A DNA stretch of 34,860 bases from NCBI GenBank assembly GCA_021802055.1, contig JAKAAY010000018.1, positions 1 to 34,860 on the forward strand, given 5' to 3'. The position numbers and the translations under genes were made by a program. The number at the start of each line of letters is the position of its first letter. The stretch's first letter is position 1. This document shows, one piece after another, positions 1 through 7,354 of the stretch. The notes beneath the pieces were generated by a model. The model did no database searches and was not told the origin of the DNA. It saw nothing but the letters and a program-made list of their open reading frames with translations. Source of the stretch: Thermoplasmata archaeon. Its GTDB lineage: Archaea; Thermoplasmatota; Thermoplasmata; Thermoplasmatales; Thermoplasmataceae.

Positions 1-803
1 AGGTCTCAGGAGGATCCAGATCTGGGAGAGGAGCTGAGATATACACAACAATATATTCCATTTACTATACAACAAAGCTGAGAGGGAAGAACTTCATCGC
101 AGATACACCGTCCGTTATCAAAAGAAAGGCTAAACCCGGCTGACGGAATCGGGCACATCAGACTGACCAGTTACTGGAAAGGATATACAAGATATTCAGG
201 AACCGCATAGAAGATCACAGGGCAGAGCTTCTGTCACCCGTGATCGGGAAAGAAGGGAATACAATCAATGTTGTGAGACACAACGGCATCGAGGAGATCG
301 GCCACAGATGGAGCAGGATGCATATCAGACGAAGAACAGGGAGATCACATACGGCTAAGGAAATGGGAATGTTTGGAGCACTCACCGCAATTCTTTCCAA
401 TATGGAGAATAAGCATTACACTGAGAAGGTTCTTTCATGGATCGATTTCATGAAGGAGTTCTCATCCATCACAAGGGAGGAAACGGATCAGGCACGCAAG
501 CTAATAAGGCCCAATCCATGCGATCCAATCATACGGAAGGGCAAGGAAAGGAAGCCTGTTCTGGATGCCCTTGTAAAGATTCTTGAAACACATGAGACTT
601 TACCTGAAGCGGAACTGAGGGTGTGGATAGAAGCAATCAAAATCTAAGACTATTTTGACGCCATATCAAAGGAAAGTACATCAGGGCTTGACAATAAGAT
701 TAGGACAGCATTCAAGCGATTATACGGGTTCAAGTCTCATGAATACAGAGACACGATCATATATCTGGTGGCAGGAGGAATGAGGCTATCCCCAGAATGT
801 TAA
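1..803 (+). pseudogene. Decayed transposase, 5' end beyond the window
   Basis: One reading frame runs from the left edge to a TAA at 801-803 and is broken by TGA at 141-143 and TAA at 645-647. Read through the stops it gives a continuous basic protein. The centre (about 240-420) contains HNGIEEIGHRWSRMHIRRRTG followed by a hydrophobic helix, and the tail resembles the C-terminal helices of DDE-type transposases. The longest intact piece (240-647) would be 135 residues. I infer a dead transposase from the internal stops plus the general character of the protein; I cannot name the IS family. No terminal repeats are visible inside the window. The 125 bases after it (804-928) hold nothing I can identify. 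Confidence 0.6.
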
Positions 804-928
804 AGAGACTCGTCATTATGAAGAATATAACAGAGCAGGATCAATTCGCATGAGGATCTTCCGCAATCTCCTCGTTTAAGAGTCTGAATCCCACTACGAG
901 GATATGGGATCAGCCCGGCCAAAGCAAA

Positions 929-1129
929 CTATCCAGTGTGTTTGGAGAGAGCCCTGGTAAAAATCGCCACTATAATGAACGCCAGGAACAGCCCGAAGGC
1001 GATTTCAAACAGGTAATTGGAATCAAACGACCCCATTGCTGACAGAAAGACTGACAGAAATGCGCCAGATACCAGCGCCGAGGAACCAATAATATATGAG
1101 ACTATTGAGATAATCTCGAGATATTTCAT
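929..1129 (-). CDS. Small two-helix membrane protein, unknown function
   Basis: The 66-residue product is almost entirely two hydrophobic segments (about residues 5-30 and 42-60) separated by a short polar turn containing GSFDSNYLFE, with a short basic C-terminal tail (RALSKHTG). This indicates an integral membrane protein with two spanning helices. No catalytic motif and no family is recognised. It stands alone on the minus strand between a decayed transposase and a GNAT gene. No clear Shine-Dalgarno sequence precedes the ATG at 1129. The hydrophobic pattern supports a real gene, but the length alone does not. Confidence 0.45.
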   Translation of the reverse strand: MKYLEIISIVSYIIGSSALVSGAFLSVFLSAMGSFDSNYLFEIAFGLFLAFIIVAIFTRALSKHTG

Positions 1130-1305
1130 ACGTAGAGCATGGTGAAAATTATTAAGAATTTTCCTTCAAATGCAGAACTGGGAATGGCCAGTCACAGGGG
1201 AAGAAGGCCAGGGGAAGACATCAGCAAAGTACTCCACTAACCCTTATAATTGAGGATGTTTCTGAGAGAGACCTTCCCATGGATGCGCTAAATGAAGATT
1301 CAGCC

Positions 1306-1782
1306 TCATTCAAGCTCTGCCCCATATACACTGACCGTCTCCCTGAACATGATCTTCTTGTAGAACCTGAGAGCTATAACGTTCAGCGTGGGGAACTCTG
1401 CTGTGATAAGGGAAATACCCTGTTTCGAAGCCTCCTTCTTCATCTCCTCAACCAGCTTTATAGCGAGATTGGACCTCCTGAATTCAGGCATCACGTAAAG
1501 GTCAGTGATTCTGACCTCCTTTTTGGGAACGTAAAAAATCCTGTCACGGAGCAAAGCCATGAGGTAGCCGGCGACCTTCCTGTTCTTCTCGCCCACGAGT
1601 ACTACGTGGTCTTTGTCGGATATGAACGTCTTCATTATGGACTCGCTGTTCTTTACCGATTCCTCGTCTACCTGAAACTGAGTGTCAAATTCCTCGTTAA
1701 GTTTCTTAAGCCTGATTGCCATCTTTGCTATTTCTGACGCGTCGGACTCCTTTGCCCTCCTTATTACAAATCCTTCCACCAT
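1306..1782 (-). CDS. GNAT-family N-acetyltransferase
   Basis: The 158-residue protein is a single GNAT domain: an N-terminal FVIRRAKESDASEIAKM strand-helix, a central VAGYLMAL strand, the acetyl-CoA-binding region ITDLYVMPEFRRSNLAIKLV at about 92-111, and a C-terminal NVIALRFYKKIMF segment. The family transfers an acetyl group from acetyl-CoA to an amine; the substrate here is unknown. The usual R/Q-x-x-G-x-G/A pyrophosphate loop is degenerate (RRSNLA). The ATG (1780-1782) abuts the stop codon of the malic enzyme gene (1783-1785), so the two are almost certainly co-transcribed and translationally coupled. A role in acetylating malic enzyme is possible but is only a guess from position. Confidence 0.85.
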   Translation of the reverse strand: MVEGFVIRRAKESDASEIAKMAIRLKKLNEEFDTQFQVDEESVKNSESIMKTFISDKDHVVLVGEKNRKVAGYLMALLRDRIFYVPKKEVRITDLYVMPEFRRSNLAIKLVEEMKKEASKQGISLITAEFPTLNVIALRFYKKIMFRETVSVYGAELE

Positions 1783-3114
1783 TTACAGCACCTCCATTTT
1801 TTTAATGAAGCCCTCTTTCAGTATGCTCTGGTATAGTCTTCTGTTATTCTCTATTATTTCCTGAGCGTTGTTCCTGAACCATTCTCTGGATTTCCGCTGT
1901 CTGGCCAGCCCCAGTTCTGCAGTCTTGTAAGCAACAGTTGCAGCCACCTCCGGATACATCTCCCACTCATCCATTGTGGGCACAATCTTATCCGGCTGGG
2001 GATCAGACACAAAGTTTGCTATCTCCTCCGATGCTGCGATCATTACGTCAAAATTCACGCCCTTTGCCCTCGCGTCGAGCACCCCTCTGAAGAGCGATGG
2101 GAAGATCAGGCTGTTGTTTATCTGGTTGGGGAAGTCGCTCCTTCCAGTTGCAACTACCATGGCTCCGGCATCCTTCGCGTCGTGGGGCCATATTTCTGGG
2201 GTGGGATTCGCAAGTGCAAAAACTATGGCATCATCATTCATCCCGCTGACCCATTCCTTGTGTATGAACCCCGCTTCCGATCGAGAGGCAGAAATGACGA
2301 CGTCTGAACCCTTCATGGCTGACTCGATGTCTCCTTTCTTTCTCTCTGAGTTCGTGTCTATTGCGAGTTTGTATTTCAGTGGATTTTCCATCATAAGCTT
2401 GTCCATGTCCTCTCTCTCAGGCTCCAGTATGCCGAGATGGTCTACCAGCATCATGTTGCCAGCCCTGAATCCAGCTGCTATCAGGAGATTCGCAATAGCC
2501 ACATTTGCAGCTCCTGATCCTATAAGGGTTACCCTGACATCTTCCTTCTTCTTTCCAACAACCCTAAGGGCATTGATTACGCCTGCAAGCGTTATGGAAG
2601 CCGTGCCCAGCTGATCATCATGCCAAACAGGCACTTCCATGTTTTTCTGAAGTTCCTCAAGCACAAAAAAGCATTTCGGGGACTCTATGTCTTCAAGGTT
2701 AAATGCTCCGAAGGATGGTTCAAGTGATCGGACAGACGCTATGAATTCCCCACGGCTTTCCGTCCTCAGCGTGAGTGGGATAGCATTTATCCCTCCAAGG
2801 TAGTTGAAAATAAGGGCTTTCCCCTCCATGACCGGCATTGCGGCTTCGGGCCCGATCTTTCCTAGTCCGAGTACGCGGGTTCCATCGGTAACGATCGCGA
2901 CAGAATTCCATCTGCCGGTAAGCTCAAAGCTCAGATCCTTATTTTCTTTGATTCTCCTGCTTACCTCGGCAACGCCAGGCGTGTACCATACTGAAAAATC
3001 TTTGAGTGAGTTTATCGGCACCTTGGGAAGGACCTGGATCTTGCCCTTGTACCTGAGAGACTGCTCATAAGCAATGGTATCATATTTCTTTGTTCTCTCC
3101 ACATCGCCTTCCAT
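1783..3114 (-). CDS. Malic enzyme (malate dehydrogenase, decarboxylating)
   Basis: The enzyme oxidatively decarboxylates malate to pyruvate and CO2 with NAD(P)+ and a divalent metal, linking the citric acid cycle to pyruvate. The 443-residue length fits the short prokaryotic form. Visible family signatures are YTPGVAEVSR at 44-53 (catalytic Tyr44), the catalytic lysine in MEGKALIFNYLGG (Lys99), acidic metal ligands in NLEDIE (about 139-144) and HDDQLGTASI (165-174), and a Rossmann loop GSGAANVAIANLL at 199-211. NAD versus NADP preference cannot be decided by eye. It is the first gene of a two-gene unit with the downstream GNAT gene, which begins on the next base after its stop. Confidence 0.95.
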   Translation of the reverse strand: MEGDVERTKKYDTIAYEQSLRYKGKIQVLPKVPINSLKDFSVWYTPGVAEVSRRIKENKDLSFELTGRWNSVAIVTDGTRVLGLGKIGPEAAMPVMEGKALIFNYLGGINAIPLTLRTESRGEFIASVRSLEPSFGAFNLEDIESPKCFFVLEELQKNMEVPVWHDDQLGTASITLAGVINALRVVGKKKEDVRVTLIGSGAANVAIANLLIAAGFRAGNMMLVDHLGILEPEREDMDKLMMENPLKYKLAIDTNSERKKGDIESAMKGSDVVISASRSEAGFIHKEWVSGMNDDAIVFALANPTPEIWPHDAKDAGAMVVATGRSDFPNQINNSLIFPSLFRGVLDARAKGVNFDVMIAASEEIANFVSDPQPDKIVPTMDEWEMYPEVAATVAYKTAELGLARQRKSREWFRNNAQEIIENNRRLYQSILKEGFIKKMEVL

Positions 3115-3244
3115 AGGTCCTCAGCCAATCTCTAAATCGCTGAAGAGTTTATTAAGCTGTGTCCTAAGCAAGAAGCGTGCCTAATATAGCAAACACATCG
3201 GCATGCATCAATCAGATTTTAAGGGAAACTGTGATTTGGAGTAA

Positions 3245-4195
3245 ATGGAGATCAACAACGTAAAAATAGACTGGGAATCAGTGCTGGAACCTTACATATC
3301 TCATCTCGAAAAAGAATTCCCCGGTCTTGATATAAGGGGAAAAATGAGTACTATCATCAGTGACCTGGCAAACAACAGGATAAAGTCCAGGATCATAATG
3401 GGTGCTGGACGGGTTTGTGCCTATGCTTTCTACACACCGGCTGGTTTCTATTCTGACAGGATCTATGGAAATGCAGGTTTCTACTCTGAGGGGGTATATA
3501 CCTCTGAGAGGCTTGGCAATCTTATGGCCTGGCTTGCCGGAGAAGCATCTTCCGGCAGGAAAATGCTCATGATTGACAGGATTTTCAACATGCCTTCTGG
3601 CGGAGAGGAAATCCTCAGCCGGATGGGGTTCAGGTTACTGCAGAGGATCAGAATGGAGCGCGACCTTGGCATCCCCGTGCCTGATAAGAAACCCGCTGGG
3701 AACCTTACATTTAGCGGCCTGGAGAAATTCGATGTCAACACCTTTTCCGATGCTGAATATGAAGCATTCTCCTCGGTTGAGGATTCAGTTCTAATGGGCA
3801 GTTCAGCTGAAGAAAGACACAACTTTACGAGGTTCATATTCTCGGGTTCTGAGCTCTACGGAGAAATCAATTCCACCTCCTCCTTATTCTGTTTCTCCGG
3901 CAGTGAACTTGCAGGGGCGGTGGTTGTTGCAAACCAGAAAGACGGGACGTCAGGGATAGTCCCTCTGGTCCTGACTGTATTTGTTAGAGACCGTTACAGA
4001 AGGAGAGGAATCGGCAGGTACTTGCTTCTACACTCTCTCGGCGAACTCAGAAAACAGGGATTTCGGTCGGTTCGTTTGTATGTAAATGCAACAAGTGAAG
4101 CAAGGCATCTTTATTCCTCTCTAGGCTTCGTTGAGTCGGATGAAAGATACTCTGAGGAGCTACACTATCTGCCGTCCGGGATCAACGGTCACTGA
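3245..4195 (+). CDS. Two-domain GNAT acetyltransferase
   Basis: The 316-residue protein ends in a well-conserved GNAT domain (about 215-310) with LTVFVRDRYRRRGIGRYLL, where RRRGIGR is the canonical acetyl-CoA pyrophosphate loop, followed by VRLYVNATSEARHLYSSLGF. The N-terminal half (about 45-150) has a similar length and alternation and includes MLMIDRIFNMPSGGEEILSRMG, consistent with a second, degenerate GNAT fold; this arrangement is seen in mycothiol-synthase-like proteins. The substrate is unknown. It is divergent from the malic enzyme gene (130 bp between starts). Its 3' end overlaps the convergent gene at 4182 by 14 bp. Confidence 0.8.
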   Translation: MEINNVKIDWESVLEPYISHLEKEFPGLDIRGKMSTIISDLANNRIKSRIIMGAGRVCAYAFYTPAGFYSDRIYGNAGFYSEGVYTSERLGNLMAWLAGEASSGRKMLMIDRIFNMPSGGEEILSRMGFRLLQRIRMERDLGIPVPDKKPAGNLTFSGLEKFDVNTFSDAEYEAFSSVEDSVLMGSSAEERHNFTRFIFSGSELYGEINSTSSLFCFSGSELAGAVVVANQKDGTSGIVPLVLTVFVRDRYRRRGIGRYLLLHSLGELRKQGFRSVRLYVNATSEARHLYSSLGFVESDERYSEELHYLPSGINGH

Positions 4196-5171
4196 GTCTC
4201 AGCGATCCGGAAAGCCATTTCTCAGCACACGCCTTAACATCAACTTCCGCTTCAGACTTTAGCTGCAGGAGAGAGTCAGGAGTCACCGAAGACGAAATTG
4301 CGGGCGTTTCTCCGTCAAGGTCCAGTATGCCAAGAGATTCAAGGATTGAAAGTGCATCCCGGTTTCTGAGCTGAGGGGGAAGTTTTCTTGAGTTTCTCCG
4401 CTCCAGGTTAAACTGTGCAGTCCTGAGGACTCTGGATTTTATGAGGCTTGAATAGCAGCTCTCATTCTCAAGCTCAGCATAGCTCCTTTTCAGGGCCAAT
4501 TTTAGGGATTCGATTGAGTACGATACGCTGTACTCTATTTCCTGAGCTGGTACGAGGTATTGAATAAACTCAATGCCGTTGGCGCCTTCACCCCCTACCA
4601 TGAAAAGGTTCCTCCGTGGCCATGATATTTGAATGTCCCTGCTGATGCCCCCAAAATCTGGCAATCCTTTGGCTTCCACGAGGCTCATCAGGTGCTCCGG
4701 CATGAAATCATCCGGGATCTCAACCTCGTTTTTGATTTCAAATATCGCTTCATCTGTAGTGGACAGGCGACCAGAAACAGCCAGGTTTCTCCTTGATATT
4801 AAATGGACCAGCATGTCAATCATCGTAGACGTTTGCTCAGGCACGTTATCCACCCTGTAATGCATGGGCTGGATGGCTTCTGGAGCCTGGATGATCTCGT
4901 ACCGGTCATATGCTATGGAATAATCTATCCCATCGTCTGAACGTCTAATTTCCGTTGACGCGATCTTCCCCGCAAATCCCGATGCAGAAAGGGCATATTC
5001 CATGTCATCTGCATCAAGTCCTGTGTTCAGGCATATATTTCTGACACTGAAAGGGTCTATAACGTAGATTTCCTTTCTATTGTCGAGGACCGGCGAAAAT
5101 CTGATAACAGCTTCCGGCTTGGGAGAAAGTTTTGCGATGGCATAGACATAAGATTTCAGTGTATCATCCAT
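4182..5171 (-). CDS. Conserved-looking protein of unknown function, 329 aa
   Basis: I do not recognise this protein. It is soluble (no signal peptide or membrane segment) and acidic in its first half, with an N-terminal region of about 100 residues (AIAKLSPKPEAVIRFSP) and a charged helical part at about 225-280 (LKLALKRSYAELENE, RTAQFNLERRNSRKLPPQLRN). A hydrophobic glycine patch, NLFMVGGEGANGIEFIQYL, lies near residues 190-208. Codon use and length support a real gene. It is convergent with the double-GNAT gene, overlapping by 14 bp, and divergent from the unknown gene at 5341. An AT-rich element at about 5196-5210 could be its TATA box. Confidence 0.65.
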   Translation of the reverse strand: MDDTLKSYVYAIAKLSPKPEAVIRFSPVLDNRKEIYVIDPFSVRNICLNTGLDADDMEYALSASGFAGKIASTEIRRSDDGIDYSIAYDRYEIIQAPEAIQPMHYRVDNVPEQTSTMIDMLVHLISRRNLAVSGRLSTTDEAIFEIKNEVEIPDDFMPEHLMSLVEAKGLPDFGGISRDIQISWPRRNLFMVGGEGANGIEFIQYLVPAQEIEYSVSYSIESLKLALKRSYAELENESCYSSLIKSRVLRTAQFNLERRNSRKLPPQLRNRDALSILESLGILDLDGETPAISSSVTPDSLLQLKSEAEVDVKACAEKWLSGSLRLSDR

Positions 5172-5195
5172 GAGCTAAAACACCTATCGGGCTAG

Positions 5196-5210
5196 AGTTA
5201 AATATAGTAT
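5196..5210 (-). promoter_or_regulatory. Probable TATA box for the 329-aa gene
   Basis: Read on the minus strand this is ATACTATATTTAACT. It is centred about 30 nt before the ATG at 5171, which fits an archaeal TATA box with a very short leader. There is no obvious Shine-Dalgarno sequence in between. Confidence 0.4.
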
Positions 5211-5340
5211 ATTACGAAATGCATGCTGTGTCCTCTCCGTACCGAGTTCCAGTGGGTCCATTGAAATAAGCGGCCATCGAAACGCTAGTGTTAAATACCA
5301 TATTTTATTAAATTATTAACTGCCCCCGGGATGGAACTAA

Positions 5341-5946
5341 ATGACTGGAGATAGATTCAATTATTATCTGCGCGTGATTATCAACTCTGATGTGAAGGAT
5401 TACGCATCCATACTGGATCAACTGGGCAACGATGATTCAGTTTCCGAGGCTGAGCAGTTTGAACTGATGAGCCTGATCCGAAGAAGCTTCTCATCGGCAA
5501 ATTCTAGGTTTTCGTTCAAGGTTGTAAACGAAAGAACAGGCGTGGAAGAAAACCCTCCACGATCCATCGCGGACGACTTCGGAGAGACATGCAATTTTGA
5601 GGGCGTGGAGGAAAAGTACGGGATTTCCTGGAGCGTGTATTCTCCCAAGGGAATATTTCTTTCCAGCACCGTTAAGAGATGGTACTATAGCCAGCGAATA
5701 ATGGAAATATTGGGCGAAGTCCTTTGCGCCAGGGGCTCTGACAGGAGTCCGGATTATTTCCACACACCACCGTGGATAATGGGGACGGCCTATGCCCCTG
5801 AAATGAAGTATCTGCCCCTGCAGGAAATCATAAATGGATCCATAGAATCTGGCCTCATTCCCAACTGGGAATATCTAATCGCAGTAGGAGTGCCGGCTGA
5901 TTTCATTAATGCGATAAGATCGGCTTCTCCAGACTTTCCCAGATAG
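5341..5946 (+). CDS. Protein of unknown function, 201 aa
   Basis: I do not recognise a family. The protein is soluble and acidic, rich in aromatic residues (WSVYSPKGIFLSSTVKRWYYSQ at about 99-120; PDYFHTPPWIMGTAYAPEMKY at about 139-159), and lacks cysteine pairs, signal peptide or membrane segments. It begins MTGDRFNYYLRVIIN; upstream AT-rich sequence (5288-5310) could hold a TATA box, but no strong Shine-Dalgarno is seen. It diverges from the other unknown gene (4182-5171), with 169 bp between the two starts, and lies just upstream of the L7Ae translation operon, from which it is separated by its own stop and a new TATA box. Confidence 0.6.
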   Translation: MTGDRFNYYLRVIINSDVKDYASILDQLGNDDSVSEAEQFELMSLIRRSFSSANSRFSFKVVNERTGVEENPPRSIADDFGETCNFEGVEEKYGISWSVYSPKGIFLSSTVKRWYYSQRIMEILGEVLCARGSDRSPDYFHTPPWIMGTAYAPEMKYLPLQEIINGSIESGLIPNWEYLIAVGVPADFINAIRSASPDFPR

Positions 5947-6026
5947 GGGTTCAGATCGTTCCTTCGCCACTTTCACTTCCACCATGCCTGTGAGCTGCTT
6001 CTTGATTTCGGGGCTGCCCGTGCAAA

Positions 6027-6038
6027 GATTATAAATAC
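6027..6038 (+). promoter_or_regulatory. TATA box of the L7Ae operon
   Basis: GATTATAAATAC is a strong archaeal TATA box. Transcription about 25 nt downstream would start near 6060 and give a short leader that contains AAGGAG at 6072-6077 before the ATG at 6084. Confidence 0.6.
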
Positions 6039-6083
6039 AGTCTCTGCTTTCCCACCTTACCTTAAAAAGTGAAGGAGATTCAT

Positions 6084-6452
6084 ATGGAGAAAGAATCATA
6101 CGTGAGATTTGAAACTCCCGAGAGCCTTGAGAAAAATGTTCTAGATCTCGTGGAGAATTCATTCAGAAATGGGAAGATAAAGAAAGGAACCAATGAAGTA
6201 ATAAAGTCTATAGAGAGGGGCGAAAGCAAGCTTATCGTTATTGCTGAAGACGTCACTCCACCGGAGATAGTTTATTACCTGCCGGCCTTGTGCGATGAGA
6301 GAAAGGTTCCATTCGTGTACGTAAAGAAAAAGGCAGACTTGGGAAGCAGAGTGGGTATTTCATCGGCTGCTTCCATATCTGTTGTTGATTTCGGCAAAAA
6401 CGCCGACCTCTTCAGCAAGATCAAGTCGGAGCTTGAAGGGATCAAGAAGTAA
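6084..6452 (+). CDS. rpl7ae: Ribosomal protein L7Ae
   Basis: L7Ae binds kink-turn RNA in the large ribosomal subunit and, in archaea, also in box C/D and H/ACA RNPs and RNase P. The 122-residue product matches the usual length. Visible signatures are IKKGTNEVIKSIERG (about 32-46), the RNA-contact helix, and IVIAEDVTPPEIVYYLPALC (about 51-70), followed by VPFVYVKKKADLG. I choose ATG 6084 because AAGGAG at 6072-6077 sits six bases before it; a GTG at 6069 in the same frame would place this ribosome-binding site inside the gene. It opens the classic archaeal order L7Ae-S28e-L24e-Ndk-aIF5B. Confidence 0.96.
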   Translation: MEKESYVRFETPESLEKNVLDLVENSFRNGKIKKGTNEVIKSIERGESKLIVIAEDVTPPEIVYYLPALCDERKVPFVYVKKKADLGSRVGISSAASISVVDFGKNADLFSKIKSELEGIKK

Positions 6453-6465
6453 ACGGTGAAAATCT

Positions 6466-6675
6466 ATGGCTGAAGACGCAACCCCGGCTGAGGTGCTGGA
6501 ATTGATGGGCAGGACTGGTATGGCTGGTGAGGCCACGACAGTGAAGGTTCGGGTACTCTCGGGTAGAGACCAGGGGAGGATCATCACCCGTAATGTTATG
6601 GGGCCCGTAAGGATCGGGGACGTTGTAATGCTGAGAGAAACTGCCAGAGAAGCAAAGAAGCTTTCGATAAGGTGA
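6466..6675 (+). CDS. rps28e: Ribosomal protein S28e
   Basis: This small-subunit protein (69 residues, normal length) has a one-domain OB fold. The sequence shows [20 protein letters not shown], then [21 protein letters not shown] and the highly conserved tail [19 protein letters not shown], which is diagnostic of S28e. The gene follows L7Ae by 13 bases, with GGTGA at 6455-6459 as ribosome-binding site. Its terminal TGA (6673-6675) is part of GGTGA at 6671-6675, which serves as the ribosome-binding site for the next gene, L24e. Confidence 0.96.
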   Translation: MAEDATPAEVLELMGRTGMAGEATTVKVRVLSGRDQGRIITRNVMGPVRIGDVVMLRETAREAKKLSIR

Positions 6676-6681
6676 GATGAT

Positions 6682-6885
6682 ACGGCCAGAAACTGCAACT
6701 TTTGTGGCATTAACATAGAGCCTGGAACGGGCATACTGTTCATCAGGAAGGATGGAAACGTGCTGAACTTCTGCTCTAGAAAGTGCAGAGTCAACATGCT
6801 CGTTTTGAAAAGGGTGCCTAGAAGAATCAGGTGGACAAAGGAATTCCACAATCTGAAAGACGCCCAGAAAAAAACGTCCCACTGA
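6682..6885 (+). CDS. rpl24e: Ribosomal protein L24e with no normal start codon
   Basis: The frame encodes an unmistakable L24e zinc ribbon: RNCNFCGINIEPGTG, then LFIRKDGNVLNFCSRKC and LKRVPRRIRWTKEF, with zinc-binding pairs CxxC and CxxxC. The frame is closed upstream by the S28e TGA at 6673-6675, and no ATG, GTG or TTG occurs between that stop and the first zinc cysteine. The start given here (ACG 6682) is the codon six bases after GGTGA at 6671-6675 and yields 67 residues, a normal length. The only nearby ATG (6677) lies in another frame; one added base near 6686 would join it to the L24e frame as MIRP-RNCNFCG. Either a non-standard start or a one-base sequence error or indel is therefore implied. 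The product assignment is secure; the start is not. Confidence 0.85.
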   Translation, partial: TARNCNFCGINIEPGTGILFIRKDGNVLNFCSRKCRVNMLVLKRVPRRIRWTKEFHNLKDAQKKTSH

Positions 6886-6894
6886 GGTGTTTGC

Positions 6895-7344
6895 TTGGGA
6901 ACAGAAAGAACGCTGGTACTGGTAAAACCTGATGGTCTCAAGAGGAGACTGGCTGGCGAAATTATTTCCAGATTTGAGAGAAAAGGTTTGAGGCTCATTG
7001 CCCTCAAGGAAATGAGGCTTACTCAGAGCATGGCAGAAGAACATTACTCTGTACACAGAGACAAGCCGTTCTACAGGGATCTTGTCCAGTATATCATATC
7101 CGCGCCCATATTAGCCATGATACTTGAGGGCAATAACGCCATAAGCGTGGTCAGGGGAATGTGCGGAGCTACAGATGGTTCCAAGGCAGCGCCAGGTACC
7201 ATCAGGGGAGATTTTGCGCTCAGTATTCAGAATAACATAGTCCATGCTTCCGACTCACTGGAATCATACCAGCATGAAGCCCCAATCTTTTTTGCCGAGG
7301 AAGAGATACTGGTATTCAGCTACGGAGATGAGCAGCTAATTTGA
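6895..7344 (+). CDS. ndk: Nucleoside diphosphate kinase
   Basis: Ndk transfers the gamma-phosphate from NTPs to NDPs through a phosphohistidine. The 149-residue protein has [19 protein letters not shown] (Lys11), [19 protein letters not shown] (about 89-107) and the active-site histidine in NNIVHASDS (His117). I assign the TTG at 6895 as start: GGTG at 6886-6889 lies five bases before it, and no ATG precedes the conserved TLVLVKPDG strand. It follows L24e by nine bases and leads into aIF5B with a 10-base gap, as in many archaeal genomes. Confidence 0.96.
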   Translation: MGTERTLVLVKPDGLKRRLAGEIISRFERKGLRLIALKEMRLTQSMAEEHYSVHRDKPFYRDLVQYIISAPILAMILEGNNAISVVRGMCGATDGSKAAPGTIRGDFALSIQNNIVHASDSLESYQHEAPIFFAEEEILVFSYGDEQLI

Positions 7345-7354
7345 AGGTGATCAC

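Noticed and set aside
1279-1737. 152-codon plus-strand frame opposite the GNAT gene
   Set aside because: It is the antisense shadow of a clear acetyltransferase; its protein resembles no family and has no ribosome-binding site.
6069-6083. GTG 6069 as start of L7Ae
   Set aside because: It would place the AAGGAG ribosome-binding site inside the gene; ATG 6084 has ideal spacing.
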